DNA from: AP-15 sp963775875
GTDB taxonomy: Bacteria > Pseudomonadota > Alphaproteobacteria > ATCC43930 > CGMCC-115725
Assembly: GCA_963775875.1 (NCBI GenBank)
Contig: CAVZKP010000025.1
Location: 186,001 to 250,000, forward strand
Direction of reading: 5' to 3'
DNA length: 64,000 nt
Each line of letters begins with the position of its first letter. Positions within the stretch are counted from its first letter, which is position 1. The translations under genes and the position numbers were made by a program. Of the stretch, positions 9,283-20,465 are shown piece after piece. Below the pieces are notes generated by a model, which was given only the letters and a program-made list of their open reading frames with translations, ran no database searches and was not told where the DNA came from.

Positions 9283-9302
9283 CCCCAGGTCGCGCCCTGG
9301 GG
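9283..9302 (+). terminator. hairpin after coxG
   Basis: CCCCAGG-n6-CCTGGGG (9283-9289 with 9296-9302), a 7-bp perfect stem starting 9 bp after the coxG stop. No T-run follows, so at most it is a weak or mRNA-stabilising structure between coxG and coxS. Confidence 0.35.
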
Positions 9303-9400
9303 GCCGCGAACGCCTTGACCCGAAGGGCTTTGCGGCACAAAACTCCGGCCGGCTGATTCCGCCCGCTGACGGCCATTATGTGTGATCCAGGGAGGGTTCG

Positions 9401-9910
<510 letters not shown>

Positions 9911-9914
9911 GGCG

Positions 9915-12290
9915 ATGGTCACGGTCGGAACACCGGTCCGGCGGCGCGAGGATTACCGCTTCCTGACCGGGCAAGGCACCTACACCGACGACATCGACCG
10001 CCCGCACCAGCTCCATGCCTATATCCTGCGCAGCCCGCATGCGCACGCGCGGCTCACCGGCATCGATACTTCGGCGGCAGCAGCGGCCCCCGGAGTTGCG
10101 GCGATCTACACGGGGAAGGACATGGCAGCCGACGGGGTTGGCGGGCTGCCCTGCGGCTGGCAGGTGCATTCGAAGGACGGGTCGCCGATGGCCGAGCCGC
10201 CGCATCCGCCGCTCGCGCTCGACCAGGTGCGCCATGTCGGCGATCCGGTCGCGGTAGTCATCGCCGAAACCCTGGAAGAGGCGCGCGAGGCCGCCGAACA
10301 GTTGCGCGTCGGCTACGTCGAGGAGCCGGCCATCGTCGACCCGGCCGCTGCGCTGAAGCCGGGCGCGCCGCAGGTCTTTGCCGAGGCGCCGGGAAATCTC
10401 TGCTACGACTGGCATCTGGGCGACCTCGCCGCGGTCGAGGCCGGGTTCGCCAAGGCGGCGCGGATCGTCAGGCTCGATCTCGTCAACAACCGTCTGGTGC
10501 CCAACGCGATGGAGCCGCGCGCGGCGATCGGCGAATACGACCGGGCGACCGGCGACTTTACGCTCTACACCACCAGCCAGAACCCGCATGTTATCCGCCT
10601 GTTGATGGGCGCCTTCGTGCTGCACATCCCGGAGGCCAAATTGCGGGTCGTCGCCCCCGATGTCGGCGGCGGCTTTGGCTCGAAGATCTATCATTATGCC
10701 GAAGAGGCGATCGTGACCTGGGCCGCCGGCAAGGTGCGCCGGCCGGTCAAATGGACCGCCGAGCGCTCGGAGAGCTTTATGTCCGACGCGCATGGCCGCG
10801 ATCACGTGACCCATGTCGAGCTGGCGCTCGATGGAGAGGCGAAGTTCCTGGCACTGAAGGTATCGACGATCGCCAATATGGGCGCCTATCTGTCGACCTT
10901 CGCGCCATGCATCCCGACCTATCTCTACGGCACCCTGCTCGCCGGCACCTATACGACCCCGGCGATCTATGTCGAGACCAAGGCGGTGTTCACCCATACC
11001 GTCCCGGTCGACGCCTATCGCGGCGCCGGTCGGCCGGAGGCGACGTTTCTGCTCGAACGCATCGTCGACCTCGCCGCCGACGAGATCGGCATGGACCCGG
11101 CCGAATTGCGCCGCCGCAACTTTATTCCGGCGACCGCGTACCCGTATCAGACCCCGGTCGCATTGCAATATGACAGCGGCGATTACGGGACGACCCTGGA
11201 GCTGGCGCTGCAGGCGGCCGATTATGCCGGCTTCGAGGCGCGGCGCCGGGAGGCGATGGCGCGCGGCAAAATGCGCGGCATCGGCATTGCCACCTATATC
11301 GAGGCCTGCGGCATCGCCCCTTCCGCCGTGGTCGGTTCACTGGGCGCGCGGGCCGGGCTCTATGAAAGTGCGGCGGTGCGGGTTCACCCCACCGGCAGCG
11401 TATCGATCCTGACCGGCTCGCACAGCCACGGCCAGGGGCACGAGACGACCTTCTCGCAGCTCGTCGCCGACCGCCTCGGCATCCCGATCGAAAGCGTCGA
11501 GATCGTCCATGGCGACACCGCCAAGATCCCGTACGGCATGGGCACCTATGGCTCGCGCTCGCTTGCGGTCGGCGGCTCGGCGATCGTCAAGGCGATGGAC
11601 AAGGTGGTCGCCAAGGGCCGCAAGATCGCCGCCCATTTGCTCGAAGCGGCCGAAGCCGATGTCGAGTTCAAGGACGGGAATTTCACGGTCGCCGGCACCG
11701 ACCGCTCGAAAACCTTCGGCGAGGTGGCGCTGACCGCCTATGTCCCGCACAACTATCCGGAGGATCTGGAGCCTGGACTCGACGAGACCTCGTTCTACGA
11801 TCCAAAGAATTTCACCTATCCGTCGGGCGCCCACATCGCCGAGGTCGAGATCGATCCCGAAACCGGGCAGGTGACAATCGCGAATTTTACCGCGAGCGAC
11901 GATTTCGGGCGGATCATCAACCCGATGATCGTCGCCGGCCAGGTCCATGGCGGGCTCGCCCAGGGGATCGGCCAGGCCTTGCTCGAAGGCTGCGTCTACG
12001 ACAAGGAGACCGGCCAGTTGCTGACCGGCTCCTACAACGACTACGCGATGCCGCGCGCCGACGATCTGCCGAACTTCGCGCTATCGACCAACGTCACCCT
12101 GTGCACGCACAATCCGCTCGGCGTCAAAGGCTGCGGCGAGGCCGGGGCGATCGGCGCGCCGGCGGCGATCACCAACGCGCTGGTCGATGCGCTGAAGCCG
12201 CTCGGGGTGCGGCATGTCGAGATGCCGGCGACCTCGGAAAAGCTGTGGCGCCTCATTCAACAGCACCGTCAGCCGCTCGCCGCGGAATAG
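9915..12290 (+). CDS. coxL: molybdopterin-binding large subunit, form II CoxL-like
   Basis: 791 residues, the catalytic subunit of the xanthine-oxidase family. Motifs in order: PVRRREDYRFLTGQGTYTDD, VAPDVGGGFGSKIYHYAEE, the active-site loop AYRGAGRPEATF, GQGHETTFSQLVAD, and GCGEAGAIGAPAAI with the catalytic Glu. True form I CO dehydrogenases have AYxCSFR with the copper-liganding Cys. Here it is AYRGAGR, the form II pattern, so CO oxidation is unproven and an aldehyde or N-heterocycle is equally possible. The ATG at 9915 is preferred over the TTG at 9891. It is flanked by coxS and coxM. Confidence 0.93.
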   Translation: MVTVGTPVRRREDYRFLTGQGTYTDDIDRPHQLHAYILRSPHAHARLTGIDTSAAAAAPGVAAIYTGKDMAADGVGGLPCGWQVHSKDGSPMAEPPHPPLALDQVRHVGDPVAVVIAETLEEAREAAEQLRVGYVEEPAIVDPAAALKPGAPQVFAEAPGNLCYDWHLGDLAAVEAGFAKAARIVRLDLVNNRLVPNAMEPRAAIGEYDRATGDFTLYTTSQNPHVIRLLMGAFVLHIPEAKLRVVAPDVGGGFGSKIYHYAEEAIVTWAAGKVRRPVKWTAERSESFMSDAHGRDHVTHVELALDGEAKFLALKVSTIANMGAYLSTFAPCIPTYLYGTLLAGTYTTPAIYVETKAVFTHTVPVDAYRGAGRPEATFLLERIVDLAADEIGMDPAELRRRNFIPATAYPYQTPVALQYDSGDYGTTLELALQAADYAGFEARRREAMARGKMRGIGIATYIEACGIAPSAVVGSLGARAGLYESAAVRVHPTGSVSILTGSHSHGQGHETTFSQLVADRLGIPIESVEIVHGDTAKIPYGMGTYGSRSLAVGGSAIVKAMDKVVAKGRKIAAHLLEAAEADVEFKDGNFTVAGTDRSKTFGEVALTAYVPHNYPEDLEPGLDETSFYDPKNFTYPSGAHIAEVEIDPETGQVTIANFTASDDFGRIINPMIVAGQVHGGLAQGIGQALLEGCVYDKETGQLLTGSYNDYAMPRADDLPNFALSTNVTLCTHNPLGVKGCGEAGAIGAPAAITNALVDALKPLGVRHVEMPATSEKLWRLIQQHRQPLAAE

Positions 12291-12300
12291 GGAGAGCCCG

Positions 12301-13096
12301 ATGTACGAATTCACCTACCACAAGCCCGCGAGCCTGGACGAAATCGCCAAGCTGCTCGGCGCCAATGAGGACGCCAAACTCGTCGCCGGCGGCATGACCC
12401 TGGTGCCAACCCTGAAGCAGCGGCTCGCCAGGCCGTCGGATCTGGTCGACCTCGCCGCGATCGCCTCGTTGCGCGGGATCACCGACGCCGGCGACGCGCT
12501 GGTCATCGGCGCGATGACCCGGCACGGCGAGGTGCACAATTCGCCGGTCGTCAAACAGGGCATCCCGGGTCTGGCGGCATTGGCAGGCATGATCGGCGAC
12601 CCAGCGGTGCGCAACCGTGGCACGATCGGCGGCTCGATCTCGAACAACGACCCGGCGGCGGACTATCCGGCGGCGCTGGTCGCGCTCGGCGCTACGGTGC
12701 ACACGACCAAGCGCGAAATCGCCGCCGAGGCAGTTTTTCACCGGCATGTTCGAGACCGCGCTCGAACCGGACGAGATCGTGACTTCGGTGCGCTTTCCCA
12801 AGCCGCAGGCCTCGTGCTATCAGAAATTCCGCAACCCGGCCTCGCGCTACGCGATCGTCGGCGTCTTTGTCGCCCGCACCGCGGGCGGCGTGCGCGTCGC
12901 CGTGACCGGCGCCGGCCCCAGCGTCTTCCGGGTCCCCGAGATGGAAGCGGCGCTCGCCAAATCCTTCAGCGCCGACGCGATCAAGGACATCACGATCCCG
13001 GATGACGGCCTCAACTCGGACATCCACGCCAGCGCCGAGTACCGCGCCCACCTGGTCGGCGTGATGGCCCGCCGCGCCGTCGCCGCCTGCGGGTGA
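12301..13096 (+). pseudogene. coxM: FAD-binding medium subunit (CoxM type), +1 frameshift
   Basis: FAD-binding subunit of the same hydroxylase. Frame one covers MYEFTYHKPASLDEIAKLL, the FAD pyrophosphate loop LVAGGMTLVPTLKQRL and NRGTIGGSISNNDPAADYPA, up to REIAAE. The protein then continues in the next frame from QFFTGMFETALEPDEIV through the CO_deh_flav_C domain (VRVAVTGAGPSVFRV) to the stop at 13096. Deleting one base at about 12730 restores a normal ~264-residue CoxM. It follows coxL by 10 bp with a GGGAGAG ribosome site. If the frameshift is real the enzyme would lack its flavin subunit. Confidence 0.85.
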
Positions 13097-13107
13097 TCCG
13101 ATCGCCG

Positions 13108-13500
13108 CTACTCGGCGGCAATCCGCTCCCAGGTCAGCTCGCGGTATTCCTCGCTCTCGCCGGTCCGGCGCGGGGGCGGAGAAAGAACCATCCGATCGCC
13201 CTCGAAACGCACCCCGCGCGCCTGGTCGCTGCCGATCCGGCTGGGGTCCGATGCCGCATCGACCCTGGTGACGAGCCGCGCGCCGTCAAAGGTATAGTTG
13301 CCGCAATACGAGCTGTAGTCCCGGCTGGCGCCGACCGGCAGCTCGGGTCGCCCATCGCAGACAACGGACATCATTCGCCCATCCGCGGTAAAGGTGACCC
13401 GGCCCATCGCCTTTGACCCGTATGGAGCGGGCAGCGTCGCACCAGCGGCGTCCCGCGCGGTTGCGTGCGCTAATTTCCAGGTACCGACGATCGACGGCAT
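13108..13500 (-). CDS. lipocalin-like domain protein
   Basis: 130 residues starting SIVGTWKLAHATARD, then GRVTFTADGRMMSVV, YSSYCGNYTFDGARLVTRV and a closing SEEYRELTWERI. This is the antiparallel strand pattern of the small lipocalin-like/DUF family of bacteria. It has no signal peptide, so it is probably cytoplasmic. It is antisense to, and interrupts, the cox gene run. Function unknown. Confidence 0.6.
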   Translation of the reverse strand: MPSIVGTWKLAHATARDAAGATLPAPYGSKAMGRVTFTADGRMMSVVCDGRPELPVGASRDYSSYCGNYTFDGARLVTRVDAASDPSRIGSDQARGVRFEGDRMVLSPPPRRTGESEEYRELTWERIAAE

Positions 13501-13646
13501 GGGAATAATCTCCGAGGCGCAAGGGGGTTCGTCGTCCCGGCGCCGCCGGGACCCAGGTCGGCAATGGATACCGGCCTTGGCCGGTATGACGAGATAGGCG
13601 ATGAGGCCGTCAGCGGCGATCCACTGACCGAGCGGCAGCGGTCCCG

Positions 13647-14891
13647 CTACTCGGCGGCGGCGCGCACCGGCTGGCGCAGACCGTCCATATAATCGACGCT
13701 GACCGGCTGGTTGGTCTCGAACGGGCTCTTGAGGTCAAATTCCTTGGCCATCTCGCGGACCGCCGGGAACACCTCCTGCCCCAACAGGCGGATGCAGGTC
13801 TTGGCGTCCTGGTGGGTGACGGTGCCGTCATTGCCCCAGAAGGCGAGGATGCCGGGCCGGGTTTCTTCCAACAGGATGCGCAATTTGGCGATCACCTGCT
13901 TTGGCGTGCCGGCGATGATCATCAATTCTTCGAGCTGCTTTTCGAGCGCCGGGCGGTAGCGCGGGTTCTTCGACCGTCCGGTGGCAAACTCGACAAAGGC
14001 ACGGCGGTTGTCCGGGCTGCTGTAACCCGAGGGCGTGCTCCATACCGGATGGGCAAGACCGGTGAACTCGCCCTGCATCCACATGAATTGCCGGGCGTTC
14101 GCGATCGCCTTCTCCTCGGTCTCGGCGACGTGGATCTGCTTGAGGAGGCCGTGATAGTCGGGACCCGCGGTAAAGCCTGCCTCAGCCGCCGCGTCGTCGT
14201 AGATCTGCCAGATCTGCCGGGTCCGATCGATCGGCGTATTGAGCGCGATATAGGGATAGCCGCGCCCGGCCGCCCACAGGATCGTCTCCTTGCTGATTAC
14301 CCCCGGGATCCACACCCGCGGATGCGGCTTTTGCAACGGCACCGCCCAAGGGTTGACGACACGGTGCTGGTAGTGGGCGCCTTCCCAGCGGAACGGCCCC
14401 TGCCGGGTCCAGGCGGCGACGACCAGATCATGCGCCTCCTGAAACCGCTCGCGGTTGTAGGCCGGGCTGACCCCGGCGGCGAGCTGCTCCTGGCCACCGC
14501 CGCGGACAAAGCCCGAAACCAGGCGGCCCTTCGAGATCATGTCGATCATCGACAGTTCCTCGGCCAGCCGCACCGGGTTCTCGGCCAAAGGCAGCGGATT
14601 ACCGAGCAACACGATTTTCGCGTTCTTGGTCACTGCGGCCAGAATAGAGGCAAAGATGTTGCATTTGGCCTGCATGCAGAACGGCGCATTGTGATGCTCG
14701 TTCAGCATGAAGCCTTCGATGCCCATCTCCTCGGCATAGATGTAATGTTCGAGATATTCGTTATAGAGCCGGCTGCCGGCGACCGGGTCGAAATGTTTAT
14801 TGGAGAACATCAGCGCCGTGGCCCCGAAATCCAGCCCTTCCTGGGCCGGGTAGGCCGACATCGGCTGCTCGGTGAAATACATCAGCTGCAT
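13647..14891 (-). CDS. LLM-class flavin-dependent oxidoreductase (subfamily 1)
   Basis: About 414 residues of luciferase-like TIM-barrel monooxygenase. It shows LMYFTEQPMSAYP at the start, EMGIEGFMLNEHHN, the FMN-pocket stretch KIVLLGNPLPLAENPVRLAEE, DMISKGRLVSGFVRGGG and the C-terminal GTPKQVIAKL. These enzymes use reduced flavin (FMNH2 or F420) to oxidise organic substrates. The start at 14891 fits the family; an in-frame codon at 14912 would add seven residues. It sits between coxM and coxD in opposite orientation and has one relative of each of two other subtypes downstream. Substrate unknown. Confidence 0.85.
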   Translation of the reverse strand: MQLMYFTEQPMSAYPAQEGLDFGATALMFSNKHFDPVAGSRLYNEYLEHYIYAEEMGIEGFMLNEHHNAPFCMQAKCNIFASILAAVTKNAKIVLLGNPLPLAENPVRLAEELSMIDMISKGRLVSGFVRGGGQEQLAAGVSPAYNRERFQEAHDLVVAAWTRQGPFRWEGAHYQHRVVNPWAVPLQKPHPRVWIPGVISKETILWAAGRGYPYIALNTPIDRTRQIWQIYDDAAAEAGFTAGPDYHGLLKQIHVAETEEKAIANARQFMWMQGEFTGLAHPVWSTPSGYSSPDNRRAFVEFATGRSKNPRYRPALEKQLEELMIIAGTPKQVIAKLRILLEETRPGILAFWGNDGTVTHQDAKTCIRLLGQEVFPAVREMAKEFDLKSPFETNQPVSVDYMDGLRQPVRAAAE

Positions 14892-15177
14892 GAGTTTCTC
14901 CGTCTCCGGCATCGCCCCGCGCTACCCGCGGCGCACCTGAAGTCTGGCACAAAATTCGCCGTGGGTGCGGGTTTTTTGACGTGCTGAACATACTGCCGGC
15001 CTCGACCCGGTCCTCGTTGATCTCGGGCGCGGTCGTGATCATCGACACCCCGCCTGGGCGCGGCCCGAAACTCGACATCGTATAGGATGTCAGGGTGGCG
15101 CCGCCAAGACAGGGGCATTAAATATCAGGGCGAGAGCGCGAGCCCTACGCCATTGCCGGGCTCCCCTTGTTTGCCCA

Positions 15178-15198
15178 CCCTCTCCCGACGGGAGAGGG
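15178..15198. repeat. intergenic palindromic repeat, copy 1
   Basis: CCCTCTCCC-GAC-GGGAGAGGG, a perfect 9-bp inverted repeat, 26 bp before the coxD start. Three relatives with arms resembling CACCCTCTCCCG lie near 16.2, 21.4 and 39.0 kb, all between genes, so this is a dispersed REP-like element. It lies in a 333-bp gap with no other feature. Confidence 0.7.
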
Positions 15199-15224
15199 AT
15201 TTTTGCTGATTGGGATCGCCGTCG

Positions 15225-16157
15225 ATGAATGTTGCCACTGCCGCCGCCAAGCTCCCCGCCTCGGTCGACGATACGTTGGCCATGCTCGGCGGCGCCGATT
15301 ACATCGCCGACCGCAGCCTGGCGACGGCGGTGCATCTGGCGTTGCACCTGAAGCGGCCGTTGTTTCTCGAAGGCGAGGCCGGGGTCGGCAAGACCGAGAT
15401 TGCCAAAGTGCTGGCAACCGCGCTCAAGCGGCGGCTGATTCGCCTGCAATGCTATGAGGGCCTCGATGTCGCCTCGGCGGTCTATGAGTGGGATTATGCC
15501 CGGCAGATGATCGAGATCCGATTAGCCGAAGCAGCCGAGGAGGACCGCGGCGAGATCGAGAGCACGATTTTTTCCGAGCGGTTTCTGATCAAGCGCCCGC
15601 TGCTGCAGGCGCTGGAGCCGAATATGGCTGGCGCGCCGGTCTTATTGATCGACGAGCTCGACCGCACCGACGAGCCGTTCGAGGCTTATCTTCTGGAATT
15701 GCTGTCCGATTTTCAGGTGACGATCCCGGAGATCGGCACGATCCACGCGGCCGAACCGCCGATCGTGATCATCACCTCGAACCGCACCCGCGAGATCCAC
15801 GACGCGCTGAAACGGCGCTGCTTCTACTATTGGGTCGATTATCCGAATGCGGCGCGCGAGCTGGAAATCCTGAAGCGCAAGGCTCCCGGCGCCAGCGCGC
15901 ATCTATCGCGCGAGGTCGTCGGCTTTGTGCAGAGGCTGCGCGGGATGGATCTGTTCAAACTGCCCGGCATCGCCGAGACGATCGACTGGACCGAGGCGCT
16001 GATGCAATTGGACGTGCTCGAGCTGAGCCCGCAGGCGATCAACGACACCTTGGGCGTGTTGCTCAAATACCAGGACGACATCGCCCGCCTGCAGGGCAGC
16101 GAGGCCGCGCGCCTGCTCGACCAGGTCAAGGCCGAAGCCGCCGCCGCGGCAAGCTGA
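15225..16157 (+). CDS. coxD: MoxR-family AAA+ ATPase (CoxD type)
   Basis: 310 residues with Walker A GEAGVGKTEIAK (about residue 49), Walker B VLLIDELDRTDE (about 138), sensor-1 VIITSNRTREIHDALKRRC and a C-terminal lid. CoxD ATPases act as chaperones that help build the active site of CO-dehydrogenase-type enzymes. MoxR-family partners with VWA proteins, and a CoxE-type VWA gene follows after 106 bp. ATG 15225 is chosen for its position before the conserved start. Confidence 0.9.
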   Translation: MNVATAAAKLPASVDDTLAMLGGADYIADRSLATAVHLALHLKRPLFLEGEAGVGKTEIAKVLATALKRRLIRLQCYEGLDVASAVYEWDYARQMIEIRLAEAAEEDRGEIESTIFSERFLIKRPLLQALEPNMAGAPVLLIDELDRTDEPFEAYLLELLSDFQVTIPEIGTIHAAEPPIVIITSNRTREIHDALKRRCFYYWVDYPNAARELEILKRKAPGASAHLSREVVGFVQRLRGMDLFKLPGIAETIDWTEALMQLDVLELSPQAINDTLGVLLKYQDDIARLQGSEAARLLDQVKAEAAAAAS

Positions 16158-16174
16158 CGCTCGTGTCGGCATCG

Positions 16175-16241
16175 CCCCTCACCCTCCCGCCGAGGCCGGT
16201 CCCTCGCTGCGCCTGCCGGCGGGGAGAGGCAGAGGGTGGGC
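16175..16241. repeat. intergenic palindromic repeat, copy 2 (imperfect)
   Basis: Between coxD and coxE. The left arm CACCCTCCCGCCG and the right arm cggcggggagaggcagAGGGTG can fold back on each other with internal mismatches. It is the same GC-rich CACCCTC/GAGGGTG family as the 15.18-kb element, here with a longer loop. Confidence 0.5.
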
Positions 16242-16263
16242 GCTTCGGAATAAGGCTCTGACG

Positions 16264-17483
16264 ATGCCGGTGGAACCCGGTGGGTCATTGCTCGCCAATC
16301 TGATGCATTTCGCCCGCACCCTGCGCGCCGCCGGGCTGCCGGTCGGACCGGGCAAGGTCATCGACGCGGTGGATGCGGTCAGGGCGGTAGGGATCACCGA
16401 TCGCCGCGATTTCTACTGGACCTTGCACGCGGTGTTCGTCAACCGGCCAGATCAGCGGCTGATTTTCGATCAGGCCTTTCACATCTTCTGGCGCAACCCC
16501 GATCTGCTGAAAAAGATGATGGGCTTGGTTTTGCCCGAACTGCGGGTCGAGGCCGAACCGGACCGCGGTGCCGAAATGGCGCGCCGCCTCGCCGAGGCAT
16601 TGCACCCGAACCAGCAGGAGCCCCCCGGCGGCACCGAGGAGACCGAGACCGAGATCGACGCGGTGATGACCTTTTCCGACCGCGAACAGCTGCGCCAGAT
16701 GGATTTCGAGAAGATGTCGCTCGAAGAACTGGCCCGCGCCAAGGCGGCGATCGCCCGGTTGCGCCTGCCGGTGCAGGACGTTCCGACCCGCCGCTTCGCC
16801 CCCGATCGGCACGGCGCCCGCGCCGATCTGCGCGCGACGATGCGCGCCGCCTTGCGCTCGGGCGGGCTGATCGAGCTGAAGCGCAAGAGCCGGCGCCGGC
16901 GTCCGCCGCCGCTCGTCGTGTTGTGCGACATCTCAGGCTCGATGAGCCGCTACAGCCGGGTGTTTCTGCATTTCATGCACACCGTCACCAACGACCGCGA
17001 CCGGGTCTACGACTTTGTCTTCGGCACCAGGCTGACCAATATCACCCGCTATCTGCGCCACCGCGATGTCGATCTGGCCTTGGAGCGGGTCGGCGAGGCG
17101 GTCGCCGACTGGTCGGGCGGGACCCGCATCGGCCATTCGATCGCCGAGTTCAACCGGCTGTGGTCGCGCCGCCTGTTAGGCCAGGGGGCGATCGTGCTGC
17201 TGATCACCGACGGGCTCGACCGCGACGCCGGGACCGGGCTCGCCCGCGAGATGGACCGGCTGCACCGCTCGTGCCGTCGGCTGGTTTGGCTGAACCCGCT
17301 GTTGCGCTATCAGGGTTTCGAACCAAGATCTTTGGGGATGAAGGCGATGATGCCCTATGTCGACGAGTTCCGGCCGGTGCACAATCTGGAAAGCCTCGAA
17401 ACCTTGATCGGGGTGCTGAGCGACCCGATCCCGCGGCGCGGGGCGGCGGCCGCGGCATGGCAGCACAATGGAGAGAGGGCGGC

Positions 17484-17487
<4 letters not shown>
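16264..17487 (+). CDS. coxE: VWA-domain protein (CoxE type)
   Basis: 407 residues. The N-terminal helical CoxE domain (LLANLMHFARTLRAAGLPVGP, then YWTLHAVFVNRPDQRLIFDQ) is followed by a basic linker (LKRKSRRRRPPP) and a von Willebrand factor A domain with the metal site DISGSMS (about residue 221) and ITDGLD. It works with the MoxR ATPase encoded just upstream in maturation of the molybdenum hydroxylase. The stop overlaps the ATG of the next gene, so they are coupled. Confidence 0.9.
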
Positions 17488-17801
<314 letters not shown>

Positions 17802-17805
<4 letters not shown>

Positions 17806-18512
17806 AGGGGCGCATCCTCGACCGCGTCGTCGCCGCCGGCCGCGAGCACCGTTCGGTGGCGCTGGCCACCGAGATCGGCACCGGCCGGCAATTATTGCTC
17901 GACGGCGACGCCGCCGAGGGCGATCTGTCGCTCGATGAGGCGGCGCTCGCGACGATGCGCGAGGCTCTGCGCGCCGACCGCAACCGCAGCATCGAAACCC
18001 CGGCCGGACGCGTCTTCATCGAGGTGTTCAGCCCGCCGCGGCGCTGCTTTGTGATCGGCGCCGTGCATATCGCCCAACCGCTGGTGCAGATGCTGACCTT
18101 GGCCGATTACGCGGTGACGGTGATCGATCCGCGCGGCTCGTTTGCCACCGAGGCGCGTTTTCCGGGGGTCGAATTGACCCAGGAATGGCCCGACGAGGCG
18201 CTGGAACGGCTGCGGCCCGACCGGGCCTCGGCTTTGGTGACCCTGACCCACGACCCCAAGATCGACGATCCGGCCTTGGCGGTGGCGCTGCGCTCGGAAT
18301 GTTTTTACATCGGCGCGCTCGGCTCGCGCCGGACCCATGCCGGGCGGTGCTCCCGGCTCAAGGAACTCGGCTTCAGCGACCGCGATCTCGCCCGCATCCA
18401 CGGCCCGATCGGACTGCCGATCGGCGGGATATCGCCGGCCGAGGTGGCGATCTCGATCGTCGCCCAGATGGTCCAGATCCTGCGCCGCGGCGAGGCCACG
18501 GAGGCGGCATGA
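17802..18512 (+). CDS. XdhC-family molybdenum hydroxylase maturation protein
   Basis: 236 residues. A short N-terminal part is followed by the XdhC Rossmann domain: CFVIGAVHIAQPLVQM, VTVIDPRGSFATEARFPG, LVTLTHDPKIDDPAL, YIGALGSRRTHAGR and the closing RIHGPIGLPIGGISPAEVAIS. It probably pairs with the small XdhC protein encoded just before it (ATGA overlap) as a split XdhC. It presents matured, sulfurated cofactor to the CoxL-type subunit. The stop overlaps the start of the cofactor cytidylyltransferase gene. Confidence 0.88.
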
Positions 18513-20465
18513 AGTTTGGCGAGGTCGCGGTCGCCGAAGCGGAAGGCGCGATCCTCGCGCACAGCCTTAGGCTCGGAACGACCGCGTTCAAAAAGGCGCG
18601 GGTATTGTCGCATGCCGATGTCGAACTGATCGCCGCCGCAGGCTTGTCGCGGATCATCGTCGCCCGGCTCGAAGCCGGGCGATGTCGGCGAGGACGAGGC
18701 AGCGCGCCGGGTCGCCGCGGCGGCGGCGGGAAGCGGGATCGAGACGGCCGCCCCGTTTACCGGCCGCGCCAATTTGTTCGCCAAGGCGCGCGGGTTGCTG
18801 GTTTTCGAACCCCAGCGGGTCGACCGGCTCAATCTCGTCGACGAGGCGGTGACCCTCGGCACCCTGCCGCCCTTTACCGTGGTCGAACCCCGCCAGATGG
18901 TCGCGACAATCAAGATCATCCCGTTTGCTGCCGCGGAAGCGGCGGTCGCGCGCTGCGCCGAGGTTGCGGCCGAGGACGGCCCGCTGCTCCGCGTCGCCCC
19001 GTTTCAGCCGCGCTCGATCGGGCTGATCCAGACCCGGCTGCCGGGCCTCAAGGAAAGCATCCTCGACAAGACCCGCCAGGTGACCGAGGCGCGGCTGTCG
19101 GCGCTCGGCGGCAAACTCCACTTCGACGAGCGTTGCGCCCACGCGATCGGAGAGCTGGCGGCGATGATCCGCGACGGGCTCGGCCACGGGATCGATATTC
19201 TGCTGATCCACGGCGCCTCGGCGATCCTCGATCGTCGCGACGTGATCCCAGCGGCGATCGTCGAAGCCGGCGGCCGGGTCGATCATTTCGGCATGCCGGT
19301 CGATCCGGGCAATCTGCTATTGCTCGGCCATGTCGGCGAACGGGTGGTGCTGGGGCTGCCGGGCTGCGCCCGTTCTCCCAAGGTCAACGGCTTCGACTGG
19401 GTGCTGGAACGGCTCGTCGCCGGACTGCCGGTGGGCGCTGCCGAGATCATGCGCATGGGCAGCGGCGGTCTGCTCGCCGAGATCCCGTCGCGCCCGTTGC
19501 CGCGTGCCGAGGCAAAGCCACCGGCGCCCATGGAAAAACCCCAAGGTCCGCGGATCGGCGCGCTATTGCTCGCCGCCGGTCAATCGCGGCGGATGGGCGG
19601 CCCAAACAAATTGCTGGCCGAGATTGACGGGGTGCCGATGGTGGCGCGGGTGGCGCGGCGGCTGCTCGCCTCGCGGGCACGGCCGGTTATCGCCGTCCTC
19701 GGCAACAAGGCAGACGAGGTGGATGCCGCCCTCGGCAAATTGCCGGTCGAGCGGGTGCGCAACCCCGATTTTGCCGACGGTCTGTCAACCTCGTTGAAGC
19801 GCGGGATCGCCGCATTGCCGCCCGATCTCGACGGCGCGCTGGTCTGCCTCGGCGACATGCCGCTGGTCGCCGGCCGGCATATCGACCGCCTGATCGCCGC
19901 GTTCAACCCGCTCGAGGGCCGCGCGATCATCGTTCCGACCCGGCATGGCAAGCGCGGCAATCCGGTGCTGTGGGCAAAGCACTTCTTTCCCGCGATGACC
20001 CAGATCGCCGGCGATGTCGGAGCCCGGCACCTGATCGGCGAGCATGCCGAACTGGTCGCCGAAATCGAGATGGACGACGACGCGATCCTGGTCGATATCG
20101 ACACCCCGGAAGCCCTCGCCGCGCTGCGCACGAAGGAAAAGCCGGACGCCATGGCCGGCGAGGACCGGTCGGATTCTTTCTCTCCTACGCTACTCAGCCG
20201 CACGCCGCGGCGCGGCGTTGGCGAAATGCGGCATTACCTCGCGGGCGAAGCGGCGCAGGCTCTGGCGGCCGCGGGCGCCACCGCCCGAGCCGCCGCCATT
20301 GATCAGCACATAGCCGGCGCCGGCCGCGCGCAGCTGTTCGAGCCGCTCGGCGATATGGTCGGGATTGCCGTACATCGCACTCGCCTCGTTGACCGCCTGC
20401 GGGTCGCCGGTGGCGCGGTCGGGACCGCCATGCACGGTGCCGTCGGGCGTGGTCGCGAGTTTTAG
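18509..20465 (+). pseudogene. molybdopterin-binding (MoeA/MogA-like) plus MocA-like cytidylyltransferase fusion, +1 frameshift
   Basis: Starts MKFGEVAVAEAEGAILAHSL, the known N-terminus of the molybdopterin-binding/MobA-like fusion. The first frame fails after ARLE; dropping one base at about 18674 continues as PGDVGEDEAARRVAAAAAGS. About 320 residues of MoeA-like domain follow (IDILLIHGASAILDRRDVIP, GMPVDPGNLLLLG), then a MobA/MocA nucleotidyltransferase domain (LLLAAGQSRRMGGPNKLL, LVCLGDMPLV, GNPVLW). It should make molybdopterin cytosine dinucleotide for the CoxL enzyme. The reading frame runs ~100 codons beyond the usual end (DTPEALAALR) to 20465, antisense to the next gene, so the natural stop may also be lost. 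Confidence 0.78.
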
